The notes under the pieces: generated by a model | Database searches by the model: none | What the model was told of the DNA's origin: nothing | Seen by the model: only the letters and a program-made list of their open reading frames with translations | Part shown: positions 54,021 to 60,919 of the stretch, piece after piece | Layout of the letters: each line of letters starts with the position of its first letter | How positions within the stretch are numbered: the stretch's first letter is position 1 | Translations under genes and position numbers: made by a program | NCBI RefSeq assembly: GCF_947494125.1 | Contig: NZ_CANLTU010000016.1 | Location: forward strand, 1 to 60,919 | Length of the DNA stretch: 60,919 nucleotides | Origin: an uncultured Tenacibaculum sp. | GTDB taxonomy: Bacteria > Bacteroidota > Bacteroidia > Flavobacteriales > Flavobacteriaceae | Direction: 5' to 3'

Positions 54021-54040
54021 GGGAAGTAAATGGGACGTAA
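54021..54040 (+). repeat. Paired 9-bp repeat at helical spacing
   Basis: GGGAAGTAA (54021) and GGGACGTAA (54032) are 11 bp apart, about one helix turn, near the putative att site; arm-type integrase sites often look like this. Confidence 0.45.
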
Positions 54041-54141
54041 TTGATATTTTTCATTAATTTTATGTTTATGCTTTTTATAACTTTTGATTTATTTCTATTA
54101 TATTTTACAATATTAATTTATTTATTATAATTTCTATACTA

Positions 54142-54247
54142 ATTGTACTCAAAAAATAAAAACAATAATATAGATACTATAATTATAAGGAAAATAGTGA
54201 GTACAAAAATGAGTACAAAAGCGAGTACATTATTTTTTGAGTACAAA
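54142..54247 (+). repeat. GAGTACAAA repeat cluster
   Basis: GAGTACAAA or close variants start at 54199, 54211, 54223 and 54239 (steps of 12, 12 and 16 bp), with an inverted copy ATTGTACTC at 54142-54150. The 12-bp steps are iteron-like. Confidence 0.6.
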
Positions 54248-54418
54248 TAAAGACCTTCTCTTTACATAAAATTCAGCAGATTTTTCTTTAATAAGAAGAT
54301 TACACACTTTTTTTATGTGTTAAATTTGAGTAATTATAGAACTAAATCTTAAATACATATTTTCTCCAACTATTACAGATATACTCTGAGTTTTATACGT
54401 TTTTTTTCTGTAATACAC

Positions 54419-54459
54419 AATACCTAATACCCCTAAACAGCTAATACCTAATACCCCTA
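54419..54459 (+). repeat. 17-bp direct repeat
   Basis: AATACCTAATACCCCTA occurs at 54419-54435 and 54443-54459 (24-bp period), ahead of the first gene of the element. Confidence 0.6.
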
Positions 54460-54625
54460 TTTTTTTAAGAACTAGTTTTATTTATGCAGTTTTAATTTTA
54501 AAAGCATTAAATTTGTTTGATTGCATAGAAAATGTTAAAATGTATTGGATAATTAGTTTTTAATAGACTTTTTATCTTTTTCATATACCATATATTTACT
54601 TAATAAAATATAAAAAAAGTAAATA

Positions 54626-54850
54626 ATGAAAAAAGCATTAAAAATTTTAGTAACAATGATTACAGTATTAACATTTTCAAATTGTACCGATGAAAAATTA
54701 GAAAATTTAGAAGAAAAAAACAGTTATGAACTTAAGCTTATTCAAAACGATGAAGTTGGGGACGATGAAGATGAAGAACAGCAAGAAAAACAATTTATTC
54801 AAAACGATGAAGTTGGGGATGAAGATGATGACAACCAACAAGAAGGGTAA
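54626..54850 (+). CDS. Small acidic lipoprotein with 19-aa tandem repeats
   Basis: 74 aa. A lipoprotein signal (MKKALKILVTMITVLTFSNC, Cys20) is followed by a very acidic tail in which IQNDEVGDDEDEEQQE and IQNDEVGDEDDDNQQEG repeat with a 19-residue period. The DNA repeat TTATTCAAAACGATGAAGTT occurs at 54738 and 54795. The 3' end overlaps the next gene. No homologue is recognised. The lipid anchor and acidic tail suggest a cell-envelope role. Confidence 0.7.
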   Translation: MKKALKILVTMITVLTFSNCTDEKLENLEEKNSYELKLIQNDEVGDDEDEEQQEKQFIQNDEVGDEDDDNQQEG

Positions 54851-55529
54851 ATTTAAAGCATTATTAACAGGGGTTTTATTTTTTACAATTTGTTGCTTAC
54901 CATATAGTCATACATATTGGGGACAATTAAAAAATTGGAAACCGTATAAAACCCATTTTGCTAAGTATAAAAAAATAATTAATAAATCAAACAAGGAAAG
55001 AACAGATTTATTAAATCAGCTTGAAAATAAAAAAATAGATATTGCTACATATATTCAAAAAGCGAAAGAAGTAGAAACTACAAAGAAAATTGAATTAAAG
55101 AAATATCATGCAAAAAAAAATGTACTTAAACAAGAATACTCTTTTTTAGGATACTCTTCGTTTAGGTATTTTTTATATGCTATAGGACTACCTTTCTTAG
55201 CCCTCTCTGTATCAATATTCTGTATTTATTTAGTTTTTAAATCAAACTCCAACGTAAGAACTAAAAAATTATATAAAATTGCATGTATTGGATTTATTTA
55301 CGTTTCTTCATTCTGGGTTTTACGTTCATTTTTAACAAGAACTGATTTCCCTAAACTTTCCTATGATTTAAGTTTTGTAATTACTGCAATTATATCAACA
55401 ACTATTATCTATAGTTTTGTATATTTATTGAACTCCTTAGAAAGAAAGAGAAAAGAAAATCAAAAAGAAATTGAAAATTTGATTTTAAACGGTAATGAAT
55501 TAGTAGAATTATTAAACCCCTCGACATAA
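54825..55529 (+). CDS. Membrane protein with coiled coil
   Basis: About 234 aa if the start is ATG 54825 (ATG 54828 is equally possible); earlier in-frame ATGs exist inside the lipoprotein gene but would read its repeat in a second frame. A first membrane segment (ALLTGVLFFTICCLPYSHTY), a periplasmic or cytosolic coiled coil (NKSNKERTDLLNQLENKKID), then three helices (YFLYAIGLPFLALSVSIFCI and others) and a charged C-terminal helix. Not recognised. It overlaps the lipoprotein gene by 26 bp, so the pair is coupled. Confidence 0.65.
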   Translation: MMTTNKKGKFKALLTGVLFFTICCLPYSHTYWGQLKNWKPYKTHFAKYKKIINKSNKERTDLLNQLENKKIDIATYIQKAKEVETTKKIELKKYHAKKNVLKQEYSFLGYSSFRYFLYAIGLPFLALSVSIFCIYLVFKSNSNVRTKKLYKIACIGFIYVSSFWVLRSFLTRTDFPKLSYDLSFVITAIISTTIIYSFVYLLNSLERKRKENQKEIENLILNGNELVELLNPST

Positions 55530-55814
55530 GTGAAATCCTTAAAACTAATCAATAAAGAAATAAAAGATCTAACATCTAAATTTAAAGACGGAGATCTCAC
55601 TCATAAAGAAACTATTTGTAAGTTTCAGATTATTATAAATGATTTAAAGAATGTTCTTGGAGAAAACAATAAAGCTTTATTCCTTTTGCAAACAAACTTT
55701 ATAAAAACAATAAGTCGATTAGAAAAATATAAAAACTTAACAGAATCGTTTACTCAAGAAATTGAGCTAAATATATCTTTAAGAAAAAAAGCGGGCTTAC
55801 CTTTAAATTACTAA
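55530..55814 (+). CDS. 94-aa helical protein, GTG start
   Basis: 94 aa read from GTG at 55530, the first base after the previous stop. It is predicted all-helical and Lys/Leu/Asn-rich (LKLINKEIKDLTSKFKDGDL, FLLQTNFIKTISRLEKYKN). Not recognised. It closes the lipoprotein/membrane-protein cassette and is followed by a strong terminator. The lack of any spacer from the previous gene supports co-translation. Confidence 0.6.
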   Translation: MKSLKLINKEIKDLTSKFKDGDLTHKETICKFQIIINDLKNVLGENNKALFLLQTNFIKTISRLEKYKNLTESFTQEIELNISLRKKAGLPLNY

Positions 55815-55831
55815 TTAAATTATATTTTTTC

Positions 55832-55883
55832 AAAAAAAAACAACTCTCAATTTTAATTCACTTAATTGAGAGTTGTTTTTTTA
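55832..55883. terminator. Bidirectional terminator
   Basis: AACAACTCTCAATT pairs with AATTGAGAGTTGTT with A and T runs outside, between the converging cassette and repressor genes. Confidence 0.88.
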
Positions 55884-56300
55884 ATTTCTTAATTTTTGAT
55901 ATTCTCTATGAATTTCATTTTCCTTTTTAGTAAGCTTTAAATCTAGCCACTTATTGAAAACAGGATCGTCTAAAAGCTGTTTTTCATACATTAATATAGC
56001 TTCTCTTACTATTTCAATTTCTTTTATGGTTAACTTACCAGATACCTCCCCCGATAAGCTAACTTTATTATTAAATACATCTGAGGTTTTTGATAAATTC
56101 TTATTTACAATATCATCAATAGAAATTTTATACTTTTCAGAAATTTTCCGTAATGTATCAATTTTCGGTTTTGCTTTCCCATCTATATAGCTACTTATAG
56201 CTCCTCTATTTAACCCAAATATTTTCCCAAAGGCATCTTTAGCAAGATTCTCCCTCCCAACTAAGTGGTTGATATTTAGCGAAATAAAATCTTCAGTCAT
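55881..56300 (-). CDS. XRE-family repressor (mobile-element switch)
   Basis: 139 aa. An N-terminal HTH_XRE domain (LAKDAFGKIFGLNRGAISSY, KPKIDTLRKISEKYKISIDD; about 15-65) is followed by a C-terminal part without known fold (KNLSKTSDVFNNKVSLSGEV...). The architecture resembles phage/ICE repressors. It is divergent from a Cro-like gene and its promoter lies in a palindromic operator, so autoregulation and control of the divergent gene are likely. Confidence 0.82.
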   Translation of the reverse strand: MTEDFISLNINHLVGRENLAKDAFGKIFGLNRGAISSYIDGKAKPKIDTLRKISEKYKISIDDIVNKNLSKTSDVFNNKVSLSGEVSGKLTIKEIEIVREAILMYEKQLLDDPVFNKWLDLKLTKKENEIHREYQKLRN

Positions 56301-56320
56301 ATTTTTTATGTAATATTTTA

Positions 56321-56386
56321 CAGAAATTATATGCTAATGCAGAAATTATCTGTATATTCGTGTCACATTGTAACACAAATATACAG
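56321..56386. promoter_or_regulatory. Palindromic operator and divergent promoters
   Basis: CTGTATATTCGTGT (56350-56363) and ACACAAATATACAG (56373-56386) form a perfect palindrome. The right arm contains TATATTTG on the minus strand (a -7 box for the repressor gene), the left arm TATATTCG on the plus strand (a one-mismatch -7 box). Two direct copies of CAGAAATTAT (56321-56330, 56340-56349) add further candidate binding sites. Confidence 0.6.
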
Positions 56387-56390
56387 AAAA

Positions 56391-56585
56391 ATGTCTAGCA
56401 ATTATCAAAATATGGGGTCTCCTCCAAAAACAATTTATCAGATCATAGCAGAAGAATGTAATGTTACCCCAAGATATGTAGGAAAAATAGCCAGAGGAGA
56501 GAAACAGCCTAAATACGGTAAGAAAGGTTTACAAGTAAAAGAAGCTTTAAAAAAATTTAAATATTCTTCAAATACCAAAGAATAA
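56391..56585 (+). CDS. Small Cro-like DNA-binding protein
   Basis: 64 aa from ATG 56391; an in-frame ATG 20 codons earlier would put the operator inside the gene. It contains a helix-turn-helix (TIYQIIAEECNVTPRYVGKI) followed by a basic helix (KYGKKGLQVKEALKKFKY). The size, divergent position and shared operator with the XRE repressor match a Cro-like partner or an early-gene regulator. It is the first gene of the primase operon. Confidence 0.7.
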   Translation: MSSNYQNMGSPPKTIYQIIAEECNVTPRYVGKIARGEKQPKYGKKGLQVKEALKKFKYSSNTKE

Positions 56586-56588
56586 TTT

Positions 56589-56687
56589 ATGCAGCAATCT
56601 CAAAACAATGAACGCTACTATTTAAAATTAAATAGTAATAGAATTAGCAGATATAAAATATTTGATAAACGAAACGAGACTAAGTAA
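56589..56687 (+). CDS. 32-aa small protein
   Basis: A short frame MQQSQNNERYYLKLNSNRIS and then RYKIFDKRNETK lies between the Cro-like gene (3 bp away) and the primase. Basic and polar, with no recognised family. The tight spacing supports it being real; its size does not prove it. Confidence 0.4.
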   Translation: MQQSQNNERYYLKLNSNRISRYKIFDKRNETK

Positions 56688-56697
56688 ATCTTTTTCA

Positions 56698-59559
56698 ATG
56701 AACTACAAGTACAACACCTCTGATCTTTACAACGCAACTAGCGATGGTTTAGATATTCTACATAAACACTTTCCAAATTGCGTTGGTTGCGAAACATCAG
56801 GTAGTAAGAAGTTCAAATTCCGTACCAATGAAAAGACTGCAAGTGCTTCTTTATTTAAAAAAGAAGGTAAATGGTTAGTTGTAGATTTTGGTGATAAAAG
56901 TTATGATGCTGTTAGCGCGATTATTAGTAAAACAGGGCTTTCTTTTATAGAGGTAATGAAAAAATTATATGCTGAGTTTAATATTGGTGAAAATAACACC
57001 GTTTATACAGCAAATATTGAATTTAAAAATAACACAGATAAGTTACCAAAAACATATTTTGAAGTAAAGACTAAAGAATATCATAACTTAATAAGTATAG
57101 GTAGGTTTATTACTTCTCCAATAGCAAAAGAATTCAATTTTTTTGAAGTAGAATATTATAAAAAGATTACCAAGAAAGAAGGTAAGCTAATGATCACAAG
57201 TAGTACTGAAAATTATCCAATTTTTGCGTATTCGAATGATTTAAAAACATGGGCTAAAACCTATAAACCAGCAGAATTTAAACGAAAAAATACAGAAGGA
57301 AAAACTGTAAACTTCAAACATGGCTATTTAGGATCAAAAGACAATGATTATATCCATGGATTGGATAGAATATTAAAGAAAGTTGATGAAAACCTCATTA
57401 CTTCATTATATGAAGATTTAACACGTACTTCAAGTAGAGATGCTCGAAAAGAAATTCTTAATGAGATAAAAGAGCTACAAGTTAAAAATATTATTATCTG
57501 TAGTGGAGGCTCAGACGGTTTAAACCTAGCTTCAATATCAGACGATTATTATCCAATTTGGTTAAATAGTGAGGGACAACAATTAAGCTATGATCAGTAT
57601 AGTAGATTAAATAAACTATGTCAAAATTTTTACAATTTACCAGATATAGATAATTCTGGTAAAAAATATGCTTTTGCGTTAGCAAATAAATATTGGAACT
57701 TAAAAACTATATGGTTGCCATCTTCAAAAATGGGGCAAAATGGTAAAGATTTTAGAGACTGGCTGAAATATTATACAAACGCAGACAAAAACGCAATAAA
57801 ACGCAAATTTGAAAACTTATTATTAGTTGCATTAAAATGCAATTTTATTGATAGTAACGATAAAGGTCGTCCACAAATAAACTTAGCAAATTTGCATTAT
57901 TTTTTAAATGCAAACAATTTTTATAGTTATAGGCAAGATTTAAATATTCAAGATAAAAATAACGAGGACACATCATTTGTAGTTAAAATAGAAGATTATA
58001 AAGTATCTGTTCCAGAGACTTCTGAAATACGCAAGTTTTGTATAGAATATTTAAAAGACAAAGGAGCTTGTTTAGATAAAATAAACTTAATAAAACGTTC
58101 AAGATCATTCTCAGTAAATGAGTTGAAAAACATTGACTCTATTGATATTGATTTTAAAAATTGTAATGCAGTTAGTCAGTTGTTTTATTTTAATAACGGT
58201 ATTGTTAAAATAACTTCAGATAACGTTGCTTTTAGTTCACAAAACATTTCAAACAGCTTTGTTTGGTCTCACAAAGTTGTAAATAAAAACTTTATAGTAC
58301 AACAAAATTACTTTGAGTATTATAAAGATCAACAAGGTCGTAATCGTGTAAAAATAAAAGATACTTCATGTGATTTCATGGCGTACATAATAAATGGAAG
58401 TCGTGTACATTGGCGAAAAGAAATTGAAGAACCTTTTGATACCGTTCAAGAGCAAGAAAATTACAGAAAAGCTAATTTATTTACGCTAAATGGAGAAAAA
58501 CTTTCAGAAGAAGAGCAAATAACACAAGAGCAACATTTTTTAAATAAATGTTTTGCATTTGGTTATTTAATACACCGTTACAAAAGAGAGGATTATGCGA
58601 AGTTCATTTACATTATGGATGATGCTGTAAAAGGAAGTGATGATGATGCAAATGGAGGTACTGGAAAAAGTTTAGGTATTAGGGGCTTAAAAGAGTTATT
58701 AAATATTTTTACAGTTGATGGTAAAGATGATGATTTAAGTTCAAATAAGCATTTGTTAGGAGGTTTACAAAAAGAACATGATGTAATAAATATAGAAGAT
58801 GGAAAAAAAGGTGGAGCATTTGATTTTTTCTATAATAAAATTACAGGAGAAACAAATATAAATCCAAAGGGGAAACAAGGTTACTCATTATCTTTTGCAG
58901 ATTCTCCAAAATTCGTAGGTACTTTTAATTATGGCTTAAACAAAAATCGAGGTTCAGATTTACGACGTTTATTCTTTGTTTCCTTTAGCGATTACTACCA
59001 TGCACATACAGATAACTACAATAGTGAACGCAAAGTTTCAGATGATTTTGGGCATTCTTTTTTTCAAGATTGGAACGACGAACAGTACAATAAGTTTTAT
59101 AATTTTTTAATGCAATGTTGTCAGTTGTATTTAGCTAATGTTAGAAATGAGTTTTTAGCGCCAATGGACAATATTAAAATGAACAATTTAAAGGCACAAA
59201 TCGGTGATAATTGTATGGAATGGGCAATGGAATATTTTTCAGATGAAAGCAGGTTTAATGTTAATCTTTTAAGGAGCAATCTTTATACTAATTATGTTGA
59301 TTTTGTTGGAAAAAAATCAGCAGTTGGAGCAAGTAAATTTAAAAAGGCTGTCGAAACATATTGCAAAATGGAAGACTATATTTTTAATCCTAAAGAGTAT
59401 AGGGATTCTCAGGGAAGAATAATGAAAAATGAAGTTGATATGGCTACTCAAAAACGTGTAAAAAAAGAACATTTTTATATTAAAAAGGAAATACCTAATC
59501 AAGAAGAGCATGAAAACGTAATAACCAAAGAAGTAAATACAGATGGAATTACATTTTAA
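56698..59559 (+). CDS. Primase-helicase (CHC2-like, Toprim, SF3 helicase)
   Basis: 953 aa from ATG 56698; a TTG 12 codons earlier is a weaker start. The N-terminus has a primase zinc-finger-like segment (HFPNCVGCETSGSKKFKFR, Cys28 and Cys31; KTASASLFKKEGKWLVVDFG). A Toprim domain near 262-345 has CSGGSDGLN and DIDNSG acidic motifs. The C-terminal part contains a helicase Walker A (NGGTGKSLG, near 653) and a Walker B-like NIEDGKK. This is the replication protein of phages and integrative elements in Bacteroidota (DUF5906-like). It implies the element can replicate its DNA on excision. Confidence 0.82.
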   Translation: MNYKYNTSDLYNATSDGLDILHKHFPNCVGCETSGSKKFKFRTNEKTASASLFKKEGKWLVVDFGDKSYDAVSAIISKTGLSFIEVMKKLYAEFNIGENNTVYTANIEFKNNTDKLPKTYFEVKTKEYHNLISIGRFITSPIAKEFNFFEVEYYKKITKKEGKLMITSSTENYPIFAYSNDLKTWAKTYKPAEFKRKNTEGKTVNFKHGYLGSKDNDYIHGLDRILKKVDENLITSLYEDLTRTSSRDARKEILNEIKELQVKNIIICSGGSDGLNLASISDDYYPIWLNSEGQQLSYDQYSRLNKLCQNFYNLPDIDNSGKKYAFALANKYWNLKTIWLPSSKMGQNGKDFRDWLKYYTNADKNAIKRKFENLLLVALKCNFIDSNDKGRPQINLANLHYFLNANNFYSYRQDLNIQDKNNEDTSFVVKIEDYKVSVPETSEIRKFCIEYLKDKGACLDKINLIKRSRSFSVNELKNIDSIDIDFKNCNAVSQLFYFNNGIVKITSDNVAFSSQNISNSFVWSHKVVNKNFIVQQNYFEYYKDQQGRNRVKIKDTSCDFMAYIINGSRVHWRKEIEEPFDTVQEQENYRKANLFTLNGEKLSEEEQITQEQHFLNKCFAFGYLIHRYKREDYAKFIYIMDDAVKGSDDDANGGTGKSLGIRGLKELLNIFTVDGKDDDLSSNKHLLGGLQKEHDVINIEDGKKGGAFDFFYNKITGETNINPKGKQGYSLSFADSPKFVGTFNYGLNKNRGSDLRRLFFVSFSDYYHAHTDNYNSERKVSDDFGHSFFQDWNDEQYNKFYNFLMQCCQLYLANVRNEFLAPMDNIKMNNLKAQIGDNCMEWAMEYFSDESRFNVNLLRSNLYTNYVDFVGKKSAVGASKFKKAVETYCKMEDYIFNPKEYRDSQGRIMKNEVDMATQKRVKKEHFYIKKEIPNQEEHENVITKEVNTDGITF

Positions 59560-59776
59560 AGCAATGAAATGGTGCTGGAATAATGGAGTGAAAATAACAC
59601 CATTTCCAATAATTTCTGATGGTTCAATTTTAAAAATAATTGTTAGCAAGAATGGAAATGAAACATTAGGAGAACAAAGCTACACTTCTAAAGAGGTTTT
59701 TATAAAAATTAATGAATTGTACTTATCAATATATGAGAAGAATAACAAATTATATGAAACTATTACAAATAACTAA
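59543..59776 (+). CDS. Hypothetical 77-aa protein
   Basis: It overlaps the primase gene by 17 bp (+1 frame), so the genes are coupled. It is soluble, with ISDGSILKIIVSKNGNETLG and a helical C-terminus (EVFIKINELYLSIYEKNNKL). Not recognised. Confidence 0.6.
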   Translation: MELHFKAMKWCWNNGVKITPFPIISDGSILKIIVSKNGNETLGEQSYTSKEVFIKINELYLSIYEKNNKLYETITNN

Positions 59777-59783
59777 AAACTAT

Positions 59784-59805
59784 AACAGTAGCTATTCTGC
59801 TACAT
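59784..59805 (+). other. Small stem-loop before the 133-aa gene
   Basis: GTAGC (59788) pairs with GCTAC (59799) around TATTCT, followed by ATTTTAAAA, in the 44-bp gap; it may attenuate the operon. Confidence 0.35.
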
Positions 59806-59820
59806 TTTAAAACAAAAAAA

Positions 59821-60222
59821 ATGAATTATACCCCGAACGAAAAAAAAATAGGTTTGAACAATAGCTCAAATCTTAAAGTAATGTTTAATGAAGATCTTTC
59901 TATGTTACCAATATATCAAGAAAGTCTAATTTCTTTGATACAGTCCTCGTTAACTACAGAAGAAAATCATTCTTATTTTAAAAACTCTCATGTTATAAAT
60001 TGTTTAGATGTTTTAAAGGGGTTAATGATTGGTAGAGATGAATATGTAAGGTTAAGTAAACAACATAAATATGAAGACAAGCAACATAAAAAATATATAA
60101 ATAGAAAAATAAAAGAGATGGAGGAAAAAACAAAAGAACAAGAAAGAATAATTGCAGAATTATTAAAAACTGCTAAAAATAATATAGCTGAATTGGTGAC
60201 TGAGTTAGTAGAGGAGGTTTAA
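59821..60222 (+). CDS. Hypothetical protein with C-terminal coiled coil
   Basis: 133 aa. An N-terminal half of unknown fold (DLSMLPIYQESLISLIQSSL, HVINCLDVLKGLMIGRDEYV) precedes a long charged coiled coil (RKIKEMEEKTKEQERIIAEL). Not recognised. It lies in the element's downstream operon. Coiled-coil proteins in this place often assist replication or DNA processing, but this is only context. Confidence 0.65.
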   Translation: MNYTPNEKKIGLNNSSNLKVMFNEDLSMLPIYQESLISLIQSSLTTEENHSYFKNSHVINCLDVLKGLMIGRDEYVRLSKQHKYEDKQHKKYINRKIKEMEEKTKEQERIIAELLKTAKNNIAELVTELVEEV

Positions 60223-60229
60223 GAGCTTA

Positions 60230-60262
60230 AATATACCCTCTCTGATTCTATAGGAGAGAGTA
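60230..60262 (+). other. Stem-loop between element genes
   Basis: TACCCTCTC and GAGAGAGTA face each other around TGATTCTATAG with one mismatch pair, in the 96-bp gap before the next gene. Confidence 0.35.
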
Positions 60263-60318
60263 TTGAAAGTTTTGAACTTTAAAAAACGGAACAAAAAGAC
60301 AACAAAAATAATTTATTT

Positions 60319-60522
60319 ATGGAATTTCAATACCCGCCTTTTAAAGATACAAAAAAAGCCTTATCGGAATACTACTGGAGGTTGCCAAAAAGATTTTTTA
60401 GAAGCACAATAAATAGAATAATATCAGAATCAAGAGGTGTAGATATTAATACTGCAAAATATATAAAAATAATAACTCCTAAAGAATTTAGATTATTTGT
60501 TGATGAAGTTGATCGAGTTTAG
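60319..60522 (+). CDS. Hypothetical 67-aa basic protein
   Basis: 67 aa. MEFQYPPFKDTKKALSEYYW and a basic stretch RLPKRFFRSTINRIISESRG, ending in KIITPKEFRLFVDEVDRV. It has no signal or membrane segment. The Arg/Lys-rich middle could contact nucleic acid; not recognised. Its start is preceded by the typical A-rich leader without a Shine-Dalgarno sequence, as usual in this group. Confidence 0.6.
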   Translation: MEFQYPPFKDTKKALSEYYWRLPKRFFRSTINRIISESRGVDINTAKYIKIITPKEFRLFVDEVDRV

Positions 60523-60538
60523 AGAAGTACTAGTAATT

Positions 60539-60634
60539 ATGAAATTTTCAGATTTAAATATAAAAGACAAAATAATATTAATCGCTTTGCTAATAATTGC
60601 AGTTTTAGCATTCTACAAAGCATTTAATCTGTAG
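60539..60634 (+). CDS. 31-aa single-pass membrane peptide
   Basis: MKFSDLNIKDKIILIALLII then AVLAFYKAFNL. One clear hydrophobic helix after a short polar N-terminus, 16 bp after the previous gene, same strand. Small single-TM proteins are common in mobile elements; the function is unknown. Confidence 0.5.
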   Translation: MKFSDLNIKDKIILIALLIIAVLAFYKAFNL

Positions 60635-60654
60635 ATAAAATGAAAGCATAAAGA

Positions 60655-60672
60655 AAACTCCCGAAGGAGTTT
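60655..60672 (+). terminator. Weak terminator-like hairpin
   Basis: AAACTCC pairs with GGAGTTT around CGAA, followed by AATTAGG; no strong T run. Confidence 0.45.
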
Positions 60673-60919
60673 AATTAGGGAATTAACAATAAAAAGGGGT
60701 GGAATTTAAGGATATATATTTTGGGAATATTTTATTTCTTTCTATTTAAAGATAGTGAAATTTTAATGAAATAGATATATGCTATTCGACCAAATTCCTT
60801 TATGAAGAAGTTGAATAGTAAAAAAGTAAAGATTAATTAAACTGTAGGTAAAATGACTATGGAATAAGAAATGAAATTTATTTACAATAAGTAAAATGCG
60901 TATTACACTTGTTGTGGTT
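60673..60919. other. Right-hand end of the window, no gene seen
   Basis: AT-rich with no frame that looks coding on either strand. An imperfect inverted repeat CTATTCGAC/GTTGAATAG lies near 60782-60821. The element continues beyond the window. Confidence 0.5.

Larger units (their letters stand above)
53807..54625. other. Gene-free interval: mobile-element left end
   Basis: About 820 bp with no gene. From left to right it holds a 9-bp palindrome (53828-53849), a small CACTC/GAGTG hairpin (53881-53895), a strong terminator-like hairpin (53917-53949), a tRNA-3'-like segment (53954-53971), 11-bp-spaced repeats (54021-54040), GAGTACAAA repeats (54142-54247), an inverted repeat ATTACAGA/TCTGTAAT (54372-54414) and a 17-bp direct repeat (54419-54459). 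Confidence 0.6.

Noticed and set aside
1..60919. CRISPR arrays and rRNA genes
   Set aside because: No regularly spaced 25-40-bp repeats with unique spacers and no rRNA-like sequence were seen.
60673..60919. A possible gene at the right edge
   Set aside because: No frame on either strand looks coding within the window.

Overview
The window is AT-rich bacterial chromosome from a member of the Flavobacteriaceae (Bacteroidota), probably a marine, Tenacibaculum/Polaribacter-like organism. The evidence is the T9SS gene porT, the Bacteroidota primary sigma factor, flavobacterial promoters (TTTG or TTG, 19-20 bp, TAnnTTTG), a class II HMG-CoA reductase mevalonate set, POT/DPP-IV peptide uptake genes and a giant repeat adhesin. 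The genus is an inference.

Layout. 1-5537 (minus) is the N-terminal 1845 codons of a giant secreted lipoprotein/adhesin (Asp-box propeller, PKD, two GEVED modules, about 100-aa repeats) that runs off the left edge. 5701-8247 holds comEC and a secreted thioredoxin. 8345-13734 (minus) is a peptide-scavenging operon: DPP-IV and two POT transporters. 13877-28335 is a mevalonate/isoprenoid neighbourhood: HMG-CoA reductase, GYDIA-family GHMP kinase, diphosphomevalonate decarboxylase, mevalonate-kinase-like GHMP kinase and a UbiA prenyltransferase. It is interleaved with a flavoprotein, a frameshifted sterol desaturase, small secreted and membrane proteins, a LytS/LytR-type two-component system and an RluB-type pseudouridine synthase. 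28371-31500 (minus) is a metal-handling operon (HYC_CC_PP protein, TonB receptor, HMA protein). 31610-39594 carries a GAF protein, a 41-aa protein, purH and the rod-shape operon mreBCD-mrdA-rodA. 39901-42227 (minus) holds rpsT, two identical tRNA-Glu genes and proS. 42375-47534 holds a low-complexity lipoprotein, a FadL-like porin, nfu, ubiE and porT. 47535-47943 is a gene-free interval with a chain of hairpins, including two related C-rich-loop hairpins. 47944-53806 holds an ECF sigma/68-aa/MscS operon, rpoD, rpe, a double-glycine-leader peptide, a CBS protein, a Crp/Fnr regulator and an M90-like peptidase.

From about 53955 to the right edge the content changes to an integrated mobile element. 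It begins at what looks like a displaced tRNA 3' end followed by that tRNA's own terminator. Next come direct repeats of integrase-arm or iteron type, then a small lipoprotein/membrane-protein cassette, a divergent XRE repressor/Cro-like switch around a perfect palindrome, a large Toprim-SF3 primase-helicase and several small unknown genes. No integrase is in the window, so the other end and the intact tRNA should lie to the right.

The most novel-looking items are the paired C-rich hairpins after porT, the orphan double-glycine Cys peptide, the mobile-element end with its repeat families, and the two-frame repeat that links a lipoprotein to a membrane protein.
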